Part shown: in pieces, positions 52,839 to 61,272 of the stretch
Numbering within the stretch: the first letter of the stretch is position 1
How the letters are laid out: each line of letters starts with the position of its first letter
Source: Lachnospiraceae bacterium
GTDB taxonomy: Bacteria; Bacillota; Clostridia; Lachnospirales; Lachnospiraceae
Assembly (NCBI GenBank): GCA_910575775.1
Contig: CAJTEY010000013.1
Span: 30,878-94,877 of the forward strand
DNA: 64,000 nt
Direction: 5' to 3'
The notes under the pieces: model-generated
What the model was told of the DNA's origin: nothing
What the model saw: only the letters and a program-made list of their open reading frames with translations
Databases searched by the model: none
Program-made: the position numbers and the translations under genes

Positions 52839-55019
52839 ATGGCAATTGGATATCAGCAAGAAAATCGGATTTTCACATTAGACACGGCACACACCTCATA
52901 TCAGATGAAAGTGGATGACTTCGGTTTTTTACTGCATCTGTATTACGGAGGGCGGGTGTACGGAAATATGGATTATCTGCTAACCTGCTATGACAGGGGA
53001 TTTTCCGGCAATCCTTCGGACGTGGGAAATGACAGAACCTACTCGATGGACGTTCTACCCCAGGAATACCCGGTCATGGGCATCGGAGATTTTCGAAACA
53101 GCGCCCTTATCATCCGCAATTCGGATGGATCTGATTGTTGTGATTTACGCTACGTCGGACATGAGACGAAAAAGGAAAAGTATAGACTGCCGGGGCTTCC
53201 GGCAGTCTATGCTGACTCCGGGGAAGCGGAGACACTTGAGATTTATCTGGAAGATAAGGTGAACGGCGTGCGGGTGACGCTTCTGTACGGTGTGCTGGCG
53301 GAGGCGGACATCATCACAAGAAGCGCTGTCATAGAGAATCGGGGAGAGAGCGGGGTGACGGTCGGGAAGGCGGCGTCTGCCTGTCTTGACTTTCTCACCG
53401 GCAGCTACGACATGCTCAGCTTTTACGGCAGACATACGATGGAGAGAAATTTGCAGCGGGAAGAGATCCGGCACGGCACATACGCCATAGGAAGCCGCAG
53501 AGGCGCTTCCAGCCATCAGTATAATCCGGCGGTCATTCTCGCTGAAAGGAATACTACGGAGGACGCCGGAAGCTGTTACGGGCTTGTATTTGTATACAGC
53601 GGTAACTTCCTCTGCGAGGCGGAGCGGGATCAGTATGACCAGACAAGAATCCTGATGGGACTGCAGAGCGACCTGTTTCATTATCCGCTAAAGAAGGGGG
53701 AAAAGCTTGTGGTTCCCGAGACCATATTATCCTATTCGGATCAGGGGCTGGGGGCGTTGTCGGCGCGTTTTCACCACTGTATCGGGGAACATCTGTGCAG
53801 AGGAAAGTACAGAAATGCACCCCGGCCGATCCTGCTGAACAGCTGGGAAGCGGCTTACTTTACATTCGATGGAAACACCATCTTGAAGCTGGCGGAAAGC
53901 GCGGCAGATCTTGGCATTGATATGATCGTCATGGATGACGGATGGTTTGGAAAACGTGAGGACGATAACAGCGGTCTGGGAGACTGGCATGTGAATGAAA
54001 AGAAACTGGGATGTTCCTTAAGAGAATTGACTAAGAAAGTCAATAATGCGGGCGTCTCGTTCGGGATATGGATTGAGCCGGAGATGGTGTCGGAGGACAG
54101 TGAGCTGTACAGACAGCACCCGGACTGGGCGCTGCGGATTCCGGGCAGGGAGCCCGTCCGATGCCGGAACCAGCTTGTGCTTGATTTTTCCAGAGTCGAA
54201 GTCAGGGAATATATTTTTGAGCAGATTTGCGGCATTCTGGATCAGGGAAAAATCGAGTATGTCAAATGGGATATGAACCGCAGTATTGTTGATGTCTCTT
54301 CGATGGAGACCTGCCAGGGCAGAGTGACCTATGACTATATGATCGGGGTATACGATTTCCTGGAAAAACTGCTGCAAAGATACCCGGATATGCTGATCGA
54401 GGGATGCAGCGGCGGCGGCGGACGGTTTGACGCGGGAATGCTTTACTACACGCCGCAGATCTGGTGCAGCGACAACACGGATGCACTGGACAGGCTGCGG
54501 ATTCAGTACGGAACATCTTTCTTTTATCCGGCCTCCACGGTCGGATCCCATGTGTCGGCCGTGCCGAACCACCAGACGGGCCGGAGTGTGAGTCTGCACA
54601 CGAGAGGCGTTGTCGCTATGGCGGGAACCTTCGGGTATGAACTGGATCCGGCTAAGCTGTCGGAGGAGGAGAAAACGGCTGTCAGGGAACAGATCAGACA
54701 GTATAAGAACTGGGAAGAGCTGATCCGCAGGGGAAACTATCACCGGCTGACAAATCCGTTTTCGGACACCTGCGCAGCATGGATGTTCGTGTCGGAGAAA
54801 AAGGACCGGGCGCTGGTAAGCGTGGTCATGTTGGAAATGCACGGAAATATGACAGTGAGTTATGTGAAAATGAGAGGGCTGGAGCCCCAGGCAGTGTACC
54901 GGGACACGGAGAACGGCAGGCGTTATTTCGGTGCGGATCTGATGCAGGCGGGGCTTCCCATGCCGGTGGAATTTAAGGAGTATCCGGCTTATCAGATTGA
55001 ACTTATCAGGGAAGCGTAG
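52839..55019 (+). CDS. alpha-galactosidase, GH36
   Basis: 726 residues, the usual length of tetrameric cytoplasmic GH36 enzymes; no signal peptide. N-terminal beta-sandwich (residues 1-320), then the barrel: ILLNSWEAAYFTFDGNTI, IDMIVMDDGWFGKREDDNSGLGDWHVNEKKL, SFGIWIEPEMVSEDSEL, the nucleophile in EYVKWDMNRSIVDVSS (Asp about 480), GCSGGGGRFDAGML, and the acid/base Asp in WCSDNTDALDRL. It splits alpha-1,6-galactose from melibiose, raffinose or stachyose. The ribosome site AAAGGAT is about 19 bases from the ATG, so the exact start is a little uncertain. Confidence 0.94.
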   Translation: MAIGYQQENRIFTLDTAHTSYQMKVDDFGFLLHLYYGGRVYGNMDYLLTCYDRGFSGNPSDVGNDRTYSMDVLPQEYPVMGIGDFRNSALIIRNSDGSDCCDLRYVGHETKKEKYRLPGLPAVYADSGEAETLEIYLEDKVNGVRVTLLYGVLAEADIITRSAVIENRGESGVTVGKAASACLDFLTGSYDMLSFYGRHTMERNLQREEIRHGTYAIGSRRGASSHQYNPAVILAERNTTEDAGSCYGLVFVYSGNFLCEAERDQYDQTRILMGLQSDLFHYPLKKGEKLVVPETILSYSDQGLGALSARFHHCIGEHLCRGKYRNAPRPILLNSWEAAYFTFDGNTILKLAESAADLGIDMIVMDDGWFGKREDDNSGLGDWHVNEKKLGCSLRELTKKVNNAGVSFGIWIEPEMVSEDSELYRQHPDWALRIPGREPVRCRNQLVLDFSRVEVREYIFEQICGILDQGKIEYVKWDMNRSIVDVSSMETCQGRVTYDYMIGVYDFLEKLLQRYPDMLIEGCSGGGGRFDAGMLYYTPQIWCSDNTDALDRLRIQYGTSFFYPASTVGSHVSAVPNHQTGRSVSLHTRGVVAMAGTFGYELDPAKLSEEEKTAVREQIRQYKNWEELIRRGNYHRLTNPFSDTCAAWMFVSEKKDRALVSVVMLEMHGNMTVSYVKMRGLEPQAVYRDTENGRRYFGADLMQAGLPMPVEFKEYPAYQIELIREA

Positions 55020-55035
55020 AAGCAGGGAGGCAGAT

Positions 55036-57000
55036 ATGAGAGGCAAGAAGGCAGAGACAGCGAAGACGAAAAAAGCGGCGCCGCAGGCGAAGGCAGAGAC
55101 GGGAGGGACGAAGAAAGCGGCATCGCAGGCGGAGGAAGTGCAGACGAAGGAAAGGGTATCCCGGGCGGAGGCGGATTACCGCAGACGTTTTGACAGACAT
55201 TTGGATGAGCTGAGATGGCTGTATATGGAGCTCTACGATAATGGTTCCATGTTTGCGGAATTGTGCGACAGACTTCACGATTTCTACGAGGAGCGGGCCG
55301 GTGATCTGAAAAAGAAGGATGGGGAGAGGGAGAAGCGGCCCGACTGGTACAAGGGCAACGATATGCTCGGCATGATGCTCTACATTGACAATTTTGCGGG
55401 GAATCTGCAGGGCGTGCAGGAAAAACTGTCCTATATCAAACGCTGTAACGTCAACTACATTCATCTGATGCCGTTTCTCGATACACCAAAGGGCCGCTCG
55501 GACGGCGGTTATGCGGTAGCGGATTTTCGGAAGGTGCAGCCGGCGCTCGGGACGATGGAGGATCTGGAGAGTCTGACGGCAGCCTGCCGGAAAGAAGGAA
55601 TCAGCGTCTGCATGGATTTCGTGATGAACCACACTTCGGAGGATCACGAGTGGGCGAAACGGGCGAGAGCGGGGGAAGGCGAGTATATGAGCCGTTATTT
55701 CTTCTTTGACAGCGAAGCCATTCCGGCTGAGTATGAGAAGACGGTTCCCCAGGTATTTCCCACCACCGCGCCGGGCAATTTTACCTATCTTGCGGACGCG
55801 GGGCATTATGTCATGACCTCCTTCTATCCTTACCAGTGGGATCTGAATTACAAAAATCCGCGGGTCTTCAACGAGATGATGTACAATTTTCTTTTTCTGG
55901 CGAACAAGGGAATCGATATTATGCGCATAGACGCTGTGCCCTATATCTGGAAGGAGCTGCATACCCAGTGCCGCAATTTGAAGCAGGTGCACACCATTGT
56001 GCGTATGATGCGCATGATCAGCGAGATTGTGTGTCCGGGAGTGCTGCTGCTCGGCGAGGTCGTGATGGAGCCGGAGAAAGTGGTTCCCTATTTCGGCACA
56101 CTGGAGAAGCCGGAATGCCACATGCTCTATAATGTGACGACGATGGCAACGACCTGGCATACGGTAGCGACCCGGGATGTGAGACTGCTTAAGAGACAGC
56201 TTGACATTGTGAACGGACTGCCCAAGGAATATCTGTTTTTAAATTACCTGCGCTGTCACGATGACATCGGCTGGGGACTGGATTATGATACCCTGCGCCA
56301 ATGGGGATTTGAGGAGCGGTCCCACAAACAGTATCTGAACGATTATTTTCAGGGACTGGGGGGAGACAGCGGCAGCAGGGGCGAACTATATAACGCCGAT
56401 CCCGTTTCGGGAGACGCCAGGTTCTGCGGCACCACAGCCTCCATGTGCGGTGTGGAAAAGGCAGGGTTTGAGCAGGATGAGGAGGCCATGAAGCAGGCTG
56501 TCAGACTGGATGTGATGCTTCACGCTTACATGTTCATGCAGTCCGGGATCCCTGTGTTATATAGCGGGGATGAGATCGGACAGGTGAACGATTACAGTTA
56601 TAAGGAGGATTCGGACAAAGCGGCGGACTCCCGCTATCTGCACCGGGGAAAATTGGATTGGACGCTGACGGAGCAGATTTCCGATGAGGAGAGTGTGACA
56701 GGACAGATTTTCGGACAGCTTGACCGGCTGGAAAAAATCAGAAGCGCAGGAAAGGTGTTTGCCGCACAGGCAGATGCGAGGACGGTTGAAACGGAAGATA
56801 CGAATGTGCTGTGTATCAGCAGATCCTGTGAGGGAGAAGAAATACTTGGCGTTTTCAACTTCAGCGAGTATAATAAGGAGGTATCTTTGTGCAGCGTGAC
56901 GGGCGAGTACATGGATATGCTTACAGGGGATGACGTTTCCCCGGCGAAGATACCGCTTCCGGCTTATGGGTTTTGTTATATGGCCGGAAAACAGAAATAG
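55036..57000 (+). CDS. GH13 amylosucrase / sucrose hydrolase-like enzyme
   Basis: 654 residues from ATG 55036 after GGGAGG. Amylosucrase-type landmarks: DWYKGNDMLGMMLYIDNFAGNLQGVQEKLSYIKRCNVNYIHLMPFLDTPKG, SDGGYAVADFRKVQPALGTMEDL, MDFVMNHTSEDHEWAKRA, nucleophile in GIDIMRIDAVPYIWK, acid in LLLGEVVM and the third acidic residue in LRCHDDIGWG. These match GH13 subfamily 4, which cleaves sucrose to fructose plus glucosyl product (polymer or glucose). It would handle sucrose left after alpha-galactosidase action on raffinose. Odd is a 45-residue Lys/Ala-rich, repetitive N-terminus (KKAETAKTKKAAPQAKAET) not expected in the family. Confidence 0.85.
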   Translation: MRGKKAETAKTKKAAPQAKAETGGTKKAASQAEEVQTKERVSRAEADYRRRFDRHLDELRWLYMELYDNGSMFAELCDRLHDFYEERAGDLKKKDGEREKRPDWYKGNDMLGMMLYIDNFAGNLQGVQEKLSYIKRCNVNYIHLMPFLDTPKGRSDGGYAVADFRKVQPALGTMEDLESLTAACRKEGISVCMDFVMNHTSEDHEWAKRARAGEGEYMSRYFFFDSEAIPAEYEKTVPQVFPTTAPGNFTYLADAGHYVMTSFYPYQWDLNYKNPRVFNEMMYNFLFLANKGIDIMRIDAVPYIWKELHTQCRNLKQVHTIVRMMRMISEIVCPGVLLLGEVVMEPEKVVPYFGTLEKPECHMLYNVTTMATTWHTVATRDVRLLKRQLDIVNGLPKEYLFLNYLRCHDDIGWGLDYDTLRQWGFEERSHKQYLNDYFQGLGGDSGSRGELYNADPVSGDARFCGTTASMCGVEKAGFEQDEEAMKQAVRLDVMLHAYMFMQSGIPVLYSGDEIGQVNDYSYKEDSDKAADSRYLHRGKLDWTLTEQISDEESVTGQIFGQLDRLEKIRSAGKVFAAQADARTVETEDTNVLCISRSCEGEEILGVFNFSEYNKEVSLCSVTGEYMDMLTGDDVSPAKIPLPAYGFCYMAGKQK

Positions 57001-57023
57001 AGAAGCCTCACAGAGGGAGAAAA

Positions 57024-57518
57024 ATGGAGTTTAGAGAAGCGGAGCAGAAGGATGTGGCAGTGATCTGTGAACTGGTCGCTGCCGCCATTGCCCATATGCA
57101 GGAGCAGGGCATTGACCAGTGGGATAAATACTATCCCACTGCGGAAGACTTTTTGTCTGATTTAGAGGAAAATACACTTTTGGTTGGGACGATTGCTGGG
57201 GAAGTGGCAGTCACCGTCACCGTGAACCAGACGTGCGAACCGGAATACCAGAATGGTGACTGGCAGCATCGAGAGCAGAAGTACTGCATCGTGCACAGAC
57301 TGTGTGTCCATCCACGACATCAGGGGAAGGGCGTTGCGGGACAGACCCTTGCGTATATCGAGGCGGAGATGAGAAAGAGGGGAATCGGTGCGGTGAGGCT
57401 TGACGCGTTCAGCCAAAACCCCTGCGCCATCGCTCTCTACACAGGACGTGGCTATGAGCGGCGGGGCGTTGCGGACTGGCGGAAGGGAAGGTTTTATCTG
57501 ATGGAGAAGAGGCTGTGA
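57024..57518 (+). CDS. GNAT-family N-acetyltransferase
   Basis: 164 residues from ATG 57024, preceded by AGAGGGAGAAA. The GNAT core is complete: EFREAEQKDVAVICELVAAAIAHMQEQGIDQWDKYYP at the start, AVTVTVNQTCEP, YCIVHRLCVHPRHQGKGVAGQTLAYIEAEMRKRG (motif A with the acetyl-CoA loop RHQGKGV) and VRLDAFSQNPCAIALYTGRGYERRGVA. Substrate unknown. It follows the GH13 gene closely and ends in a terminator shared with the convergent ferredoxin-type gene. Confidence 0.9.
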   Translation: MEFREAEQKDVAVICELVAAAIAHMQEQGIDQWDKYYPTAEDFLSDLEENTLLVGTIAGEVAVTVTVNQTCEPEYQNGDWQHREQKYCIVHRLCVHPRHQGKGVAGQTLAYIEAEMRKRGIGAVRLDAFSQNPCAIALYTGRGYERRGVADWRKGRFYLMEKRL

Positions 57519-57552
57519 ATGGGAAGATACCCCATGCACAGCCTTCTTTTTA
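57510..57552. terminator. bidirectional terminator
   Basis: AGGCTGTG (57510-57517) pairs with CACAGCCT (57537-57544), extended by ATGGG/CCCAT, then TCTTTTT. It overlaps the GNAT stop codon and lies between convergent genes. Confidence 0.75.
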
Positions 57553-57570
57553 AAGAAAGAAACGATTCTA

Positions 57571-58425
57571 TTATGCCAGACTTTTTCCGCGTTTTGTCGA
57601 AAATCCAAGGCAGACTGCTCCTGTCGGACAGGCATCCGCGCAGGCGCCGCATCGGATACACTCTGCCGAGTCCGGCGTCTTCACGGGATCCACTTCCATT
57701 TGGCATACGTCTTTGCATTTCCCGCAGCCGACACATTTGTGACTGTCCACTGTCAGATGAAAGATGCTGAATTTGTTGAACAGCCCGTAGATCGCGCCAA
57801 GAGGACAGAGCACCCGGCAGAAACAGCGGTAGACCAGAACACAGCCGATGAGTGTCAGGATCAGGATTGCCGCTTTCAGGCCAAACAGTGCGCCGATCGC
57901 ATTTCTGAGATTTTCGTGGGCAGCGAGAAGAAAGAGGCCACCCTCCAATGTCCCTGCCGGACAGATATACTGGCAAAAAGCGGGCTTGCCCATGCCCATG
58001 TAGTCGGTGGCAGCTATGGGCAGGATCAGGACAAAGACTACCAAAACGACATATTTTACATACAGGAATCCCTTTTTCAGATGCCATTTGGGCGAAGGGA
58101 TTTTGTGAATCAGCTCCTGCAGCAGTCCGAAGGGACAAAGCCACCCGCAGACTGCCCGGCCGAGCAGCAGTCCGAAGGCCAGAAGCAGTCCCGTCACATA
58201 AAAGCTGAAAGAAAACTGCATGGAACCGTTTACCGCCTGCAGCGCGCCGATGGGACAGGCAAAGCCCGCCGCAGGGCAGGAGTAGCAGTTGAGCCCCGGA
58301 TTGCAGAACTGTTTCCACTTTCCCGTGTATATTTTCCCGCCTTTAAAGTTCAGAAGATGCGCGTTGGAACAGCCGAGGGCGATGATCTGCAGGAGTTTGC
58401 GCTTGATTGCATAGGTGATTTTCAT
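57571..58425 (-). CDS. membrane 4Fe-4S ferredoxin-type protein (NapH/YccM-like)
   Basis: 284 residues. Membrane segments alternate with cysteine motifs: NPGLNCYSCPAAGFACPIGALQ, RAVCGWLCPFGLLQELIHKI, FCQYICPAGTLEGG, CFCRVLCPLGAIYGLFNKFS, then a soluble ferredoxin tail with HKCVGCGKCKDVCQMEVDP and ECIRCGACADACPTGAV (two 4Fe-4S clusters). NapH/YccM-type proteins pass electrons across or along the membrane. It is the last gene of a redox operon with a TlpA-like thioredoxin and a tiny CXXC protein, suggesting electron supply for extracytoplasmic thiol reduction. Confidence 0.88.
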   Translation of the reverse strand: MKITYAIKRKLLQIIALGCSNAHLLNFKGGKIYTGKWKQFCNPGLNCYSCPAAGFACPIGALQAVNGSMQFSFSFYVTGLLLAFGLLLGRAVCGWLCPFGLLQELIHKIPSPKWHLKKGFLYVKYVVLVVFVLILPIAATDYMGMGKPAFCQYICPAGTLEGGLFLLAAHENLRNAIGALFGLKAAILILTLIGCVLVYRCFCRVLCPLGAIYGLFNKFSIFHLTVDSHKCVGCGKCKDVCQMEVDPVKTPDSAECIRCGACADACPTGAVCLGFSTKRGKSLA

Positions 58426-58503
58426 ATCCTTACTCCCTTTTTCTGTTTTCAGAATAATTGCGCCAGATACATGGCAAAATACCGTGGTTCGCGCGGCCGC
58501 TCT

Positions 58504-58650
58504 TTATCCAAGTCCGATACATTCCAGACAGATATTGACTGCTTTATTCAAGACGACACCGGCCTCGCCCCGGTGTAAGCCATAGATGAGAAAGACACAG
58601 GAGGTGATAAGACCTGCCGCCCGTGCCCATATTTTGGTTTTACTGCCCAT
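58504..58650 (-). CDS. small CXXC-motif protein (CD1871A-like), 48 residues
   Basis: From ATG 58650, with GGAGG upstream, to TAA 58504. It reads MGSKTKIWARAAGLITSC, then a hydrophobic stretch VFLIYGLHRGEAGVVLNKA and the C-terminal VNICLECIGLG, where CLEC is a CXXC redox or metal motif. This length, one membrane segment and the terminal IC.ECIG.G match small proteins that Clostridia encode between TlpA-like and ferredoxin-like genes. Its start overlaps the TlpA stop by 11 bases, so translation is coupled. It is too short to be caught by usual gene-length cut-offs. Confidence 0.75.
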   Translation of the reverse strand: MGSKTKIWARAAGLITSCVFLIYGLHRGEAGVVLNKAVNICLECIGLG

Positions 58651-59275
58651 TCAGGTAATCCTCCACGAATGTCTTGTAACCGTCCACGTTTGCCCCCACA
58701 ATCGGGTCGCCCACGATGTTTCCGTCCTTGTCGATGAAGAGGGTGGTGGGTACGCCGACCACATCTTTCAAAATCGGAGCAAAGTCCATGTTGGCGATCA
58801 GATTGGTGAACTCTGTGCCTGCCTTTTCTGTTATTTCAATCGCTAAATCGCGGTGTTCGGTGTCTTCCTCCCCGTTGATATCAATAATAAGGCCAACGAT
58901 CTGCACATTGTCAGGCATCTCCTTTGCCCACTTGCCAAGCTCCGGCATTTCTCCGATACAGGGACCGCAGAAGGTGCCCCAGATATTGAGCACGGTCAGA
59001 TCCTTTTCTGTAAAAATACTTTCGGTGACCGTATTGCCGTCCAGATCTGTCGCGGTAAAGGCAGGAAAAGCGGATGCGTCCGTCTCCTGCGCCTGCGTGT
59101 CCACAGCGTCAGCGCTTTCCGAAGCACCGCTTTTTGCGGCGGGGGAAGATAAGGCGGCATCCGCGCTGTCTCTGCTGCCGGTGGATGTGCCTGCACAGCC
59201 TGCCAGTATTGCGGCAGGAAGCAGGATGCAGCACAGGGCTGCGTATTTTTTTATGGGATTGTTTTTTTGTCTCAT
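58640..59275 (-). CDS. TlpA-like thiol-disulfide oxidoreductase lipoprotein
   Basis: 211 residues from ATG 59275, five bases after GGAGG. Signal peptide with lipobox (ALCCILLPAAILAGCAG, Cys about 25), a Ser/Ala/Asp-rich linker, then a thioredoxin fold: FPAFTATDLDGNTVTESIF, LTVLNIWGTFCGPCIGEMPELGKWA (redox pair CGPC), IVGLIIDINGEE and the cis-Pro loop VGVPTTLFIDKDGNIVG. It reduces disulfides outside the membrane. Electrons could come through the downstream CXXC and 4Fe-4S membrane proteins. Confidence 0.9.
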   Translation of the reverse strand: MRQKNNPIKKYAALCCILLPAAILAGCAGTSTGSRDSADAALSSPAAKSGASESADAVDTQAQETDASAFPAFTATDLDGNTVTESIFTEKDLTVLNIWGTFCGPCIGEMPELGKWAKEMPDNVQIVGLIIDINGEEDTEHRDLAIEITEKAGTEFTNLIANMDFAPILKDVVGVPTTLFIDKDGNIVGDPIVGANVDGYKTFVEDYLNGQ

Positions 59276-59563
59276 CATTACCTCCATAATTAAAATGGTA
59301 TACTGCGGTCTGCTGTGCTTCCCGGCAGTATGTCTATCATAGCATAACTGGAAACAGACTTCAAATATAACAGGAATGGCAGAAGGTAATAGGTATTGCA
59401 GAAAAAGTCCTCCCCATTTACAATACATAAGTGTGGTGTTAATATACAGTTAGCCTGGTGAAGGAACATTTTATGGCGCAGCAGAAATAGAAAAGCAGGT
59501 GCGGGGAGACGGTTTTCCGTGGACAAGGCAGAGACGAGGAAAAGGAAGGTTTCAGGAGCATAT

Positions 59564-60163
59564 ATGTTTTGGGATAACGTGTCGGGAGTATATGATTTGT
59601 TTGAAACGGTATATAACGGAAAAGTATACCGCAGGCTTGGTCAAAAAGTGGCAGAGGAAATCGGGCCGAAGGATGTGGTGCTGGAGTGTGCCTGCGGGAC
59701 GGGCGCGATCAGCAGATACATCGCCCCGAAGTGCCGGAAACTCATTGCAACGGACTTTTCCGCAGGGATGTTGAGACAGGCGGCAGGAAACTGCCGTGCC
59801 TATGACAATGTCAAAGTGAGGCGGGCGGATATGACGCATCTGAAGTGCCGCGATAACAGATTTGATAAGGTCGTTGCGGGGAATGTCATTCATCTGTTGG
59901 ATGATCCCTGTGCCGCATTGAAGGAGCTGGAGCGGGTCTGCAAGCCGGGCGGAAAAATGATCGTCCCGACTTATATCAACGCGTCGGAAGGCGTGAATAA
60001 GAGAGCGGTTCGTCTGCTTGAAATGGCTGGCGCAAATTTTAAGAGGCAGTATGATCTTCCGTCATATCGGAAGTTTTTTGCGGACATGGGGTATGAAAAT
60101 ATCTCCTTTTTTGTTGTTGACGGGAGAATGCCCTGTGCGATAGCTGTGATTACCAAGCGGTAA
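59564..60163 (+). CDS. class I SAM-dependent methyltransferase
   Basis: 199 residues from ATG 59564 (CAGGAG six bases upstream); GTG 59519 is in frame with a poorer site. Methyltransferase_11/25 pattern: FWDNVSGVYDLFETVYNGKVYRRL, the SAM-binding VVLECACGTGAISRYIAPK, IATDFSAGMLRQA, VKVRRADMTHLKCRDNRFDKVVAGNVIHLLDDP and VCKPGGKMIVPTYI. It resembles UbiE-like small-molecule methyltransferases. Acceptor unknown; it is a single gene. Confidence 0.88.
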   Translation: MFWDNVSGVYDLFETVYNGKVYRRLGQKVAEEIGPKDVVLECACGTGAISRYIAPKCRKLIATDFSAGMLRQAAGNCRAYDNVKVRRADMTHLKCRDNRFDKVVAGNVIHLLDDPCAALKELERVCKPGGKMIVPTYINASEGVNKRAVRLLEMAGANFKRQYDLPSYRKFFADMGYENISFFVVDGRMPCAIAVITKR

Positions 60164-60193
60164 AGGCTGACGTTGTATTTTATTCGTCAACAA

Positions 60194-60934
60194 TTACCCC
60201 CTCTTTTGCACCAGCGTATACTCAAAGCGGGTGGTGAGATAGTAGGAGGTAAAAACTTCTATGGGGATTTCCGCATTCTGACAGATTCCGTAAGTCAGGC
60301 CGGTGGAGTAAAGCAGGGGTGTGCTGTCATCCACATCCAGATACCTGGCCACACTGCCGGGACTGGAGACTGCCTTCAGCTTCAAGGAAGTATTGGTGAT
60401 GGTGACGCCGTAGTCTGTCTCCAGAACATGGTACAGGGACTGTTCTTTAAAATCGCAGGACTCAATGTCCTGGAAAATCCGATAGGGGAGTGTCGTCTGC
60501 GTAAGGCACAGCGGCAGACCATCCGCATAGTAAATGCGCTCCATGTGAAAGACCGGGTCGGCTTTTGGAAGTTTGAGCAGCGCACATTCCTCCTGGGTGC
60601 AGATACGGATCTGCGCGGTGATAACCTTGCGGCTTGGCGTCATGCCGTGCCGCAGGATTTCTTCTGTGTAACTGTAAACGGAGGTAAGTTCCTGCAGGGG
60701 AGCGCGGCCTTTGACACGGGTGCGCCTTCCCTGCATTTTTTCAATGTATCCGTGATGGTATAGCTCATCAATGGCGCGCCGCGCAGTGACACGGCTCACC
60801 TGATACAGCTCCATCAGGTCGGACTCGCTTGGAAGTTCTGAACCGCCCGGCAGTTCGCCGGAATCTATTTTTTCTGCAAAATCCTGCTCGATGACAGCAT
60901 ATTTGGGCAGGCGTTTTTCTGTGTTATGATCCAT
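60194..60934 (-). CDS. GntR-family regulator (HutC/UTRA type)
   Basis: 246 residues from ATG 60934 with GGGAG upstream. The N-terminal winged helix reads LPKYAVIEQDFAEKIDSGELPGGSELPSESDLMELYQVSRVTARRAIDELYHHGYIEKMQGRRTRV. The rest is a UTRA ligand domain (SVYSYTEEILRHGMTPSRKVI, DPVFHMERIYYADGLPLCLTQTTLPYRIFQDI, STPLLYSTGLTYG and FTSYYLTTRFEYTLVQKRG). It is divergent from the ADP-ribosylglycohydrolase-PfkB-PnuC operon and probably controls it through a sugar-phosphate or nucleoside effector. Confidence 0.92.
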   Translation of the reverse strand: MDHNTEKRLPKYAVIEQDFAEKIDSGELPGGSELPSESDLMELYQVSRVTARRAIDELYHHGYIEKMQGRRTRVKGRAPLQELTSVYSYTEEILRHGMTPSRKVITAQIRICTQEECALLKLPKADPVFHMERIYYADGLPLCLTQTTLPYRIFQDIESCDFKEQSLYHVLETDYGVTITNTSLKLKAVSSPGSVARYLDVDDSTPLLYSTGLTYGICQNAEIPIEVFTSYYLTTRFEYTLVQKRG

Positions 60935-61222
60935 ATATGAAAGACTCCCATGTACTCGGCTGCGTTTTTGAAAAGATCTGATTTGGAGTGGTTTATCACA
61001 TCTGTTGGAGATCTGAAGGTACAACCCTATCCGTCTAAATTATATGAGAAACGGGGAGGAAAGTAAACCTTAAGGAGGAAGAATCTGCCCGGAATAGAAG
61101 GAGATCGGACGGGAAAATGTGATGAAATGTGAAAGATAACCAGTAAATGGAAGAAGAAAGCCGACCTTTTGTGAATACTATACAAAAACCGAGCTGTCTG
61201 TTTTGCCAAAATACCGACTTGA

Positions 61223-61254
61223 TATAATAAATAGAATAACTTATCATAATAAGT
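61223..61254 (+). promoter_or_regulatory. promoter -10 and operator candidate upstream of glycohydrolase operon
   Basis: TATAAT at 61223-61228 is followed by the palindrome ACTTAT-CATA-ATAAGT (61239-61254), near the expected transcription start. A repressor bound there, such as the adjacent GntR protein, would block initiation. No good -35 is visible at standard spacing. Confidence 0.5.
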
Positions 61255-61272
61255 GAAAGGAGATATTGCGAT

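Noticed and set aside
57494..58318. 274-codon minus-strand frame overlapping the 4Fe-4S membrane protein gene
   Set aside because: The frame at 57571-58425 has clear ferredoxin cysteine motifs; this overlapping one has only scrambled Cys/Arg-rich sequence.
61025..61272. NAD+ riboswitch upstream of the glycohydrolase/pnuC operon
   Set aside because: Functional context made it plausible, but no matching conserved stem-loop core was found; a palindromic operator explains the region better.
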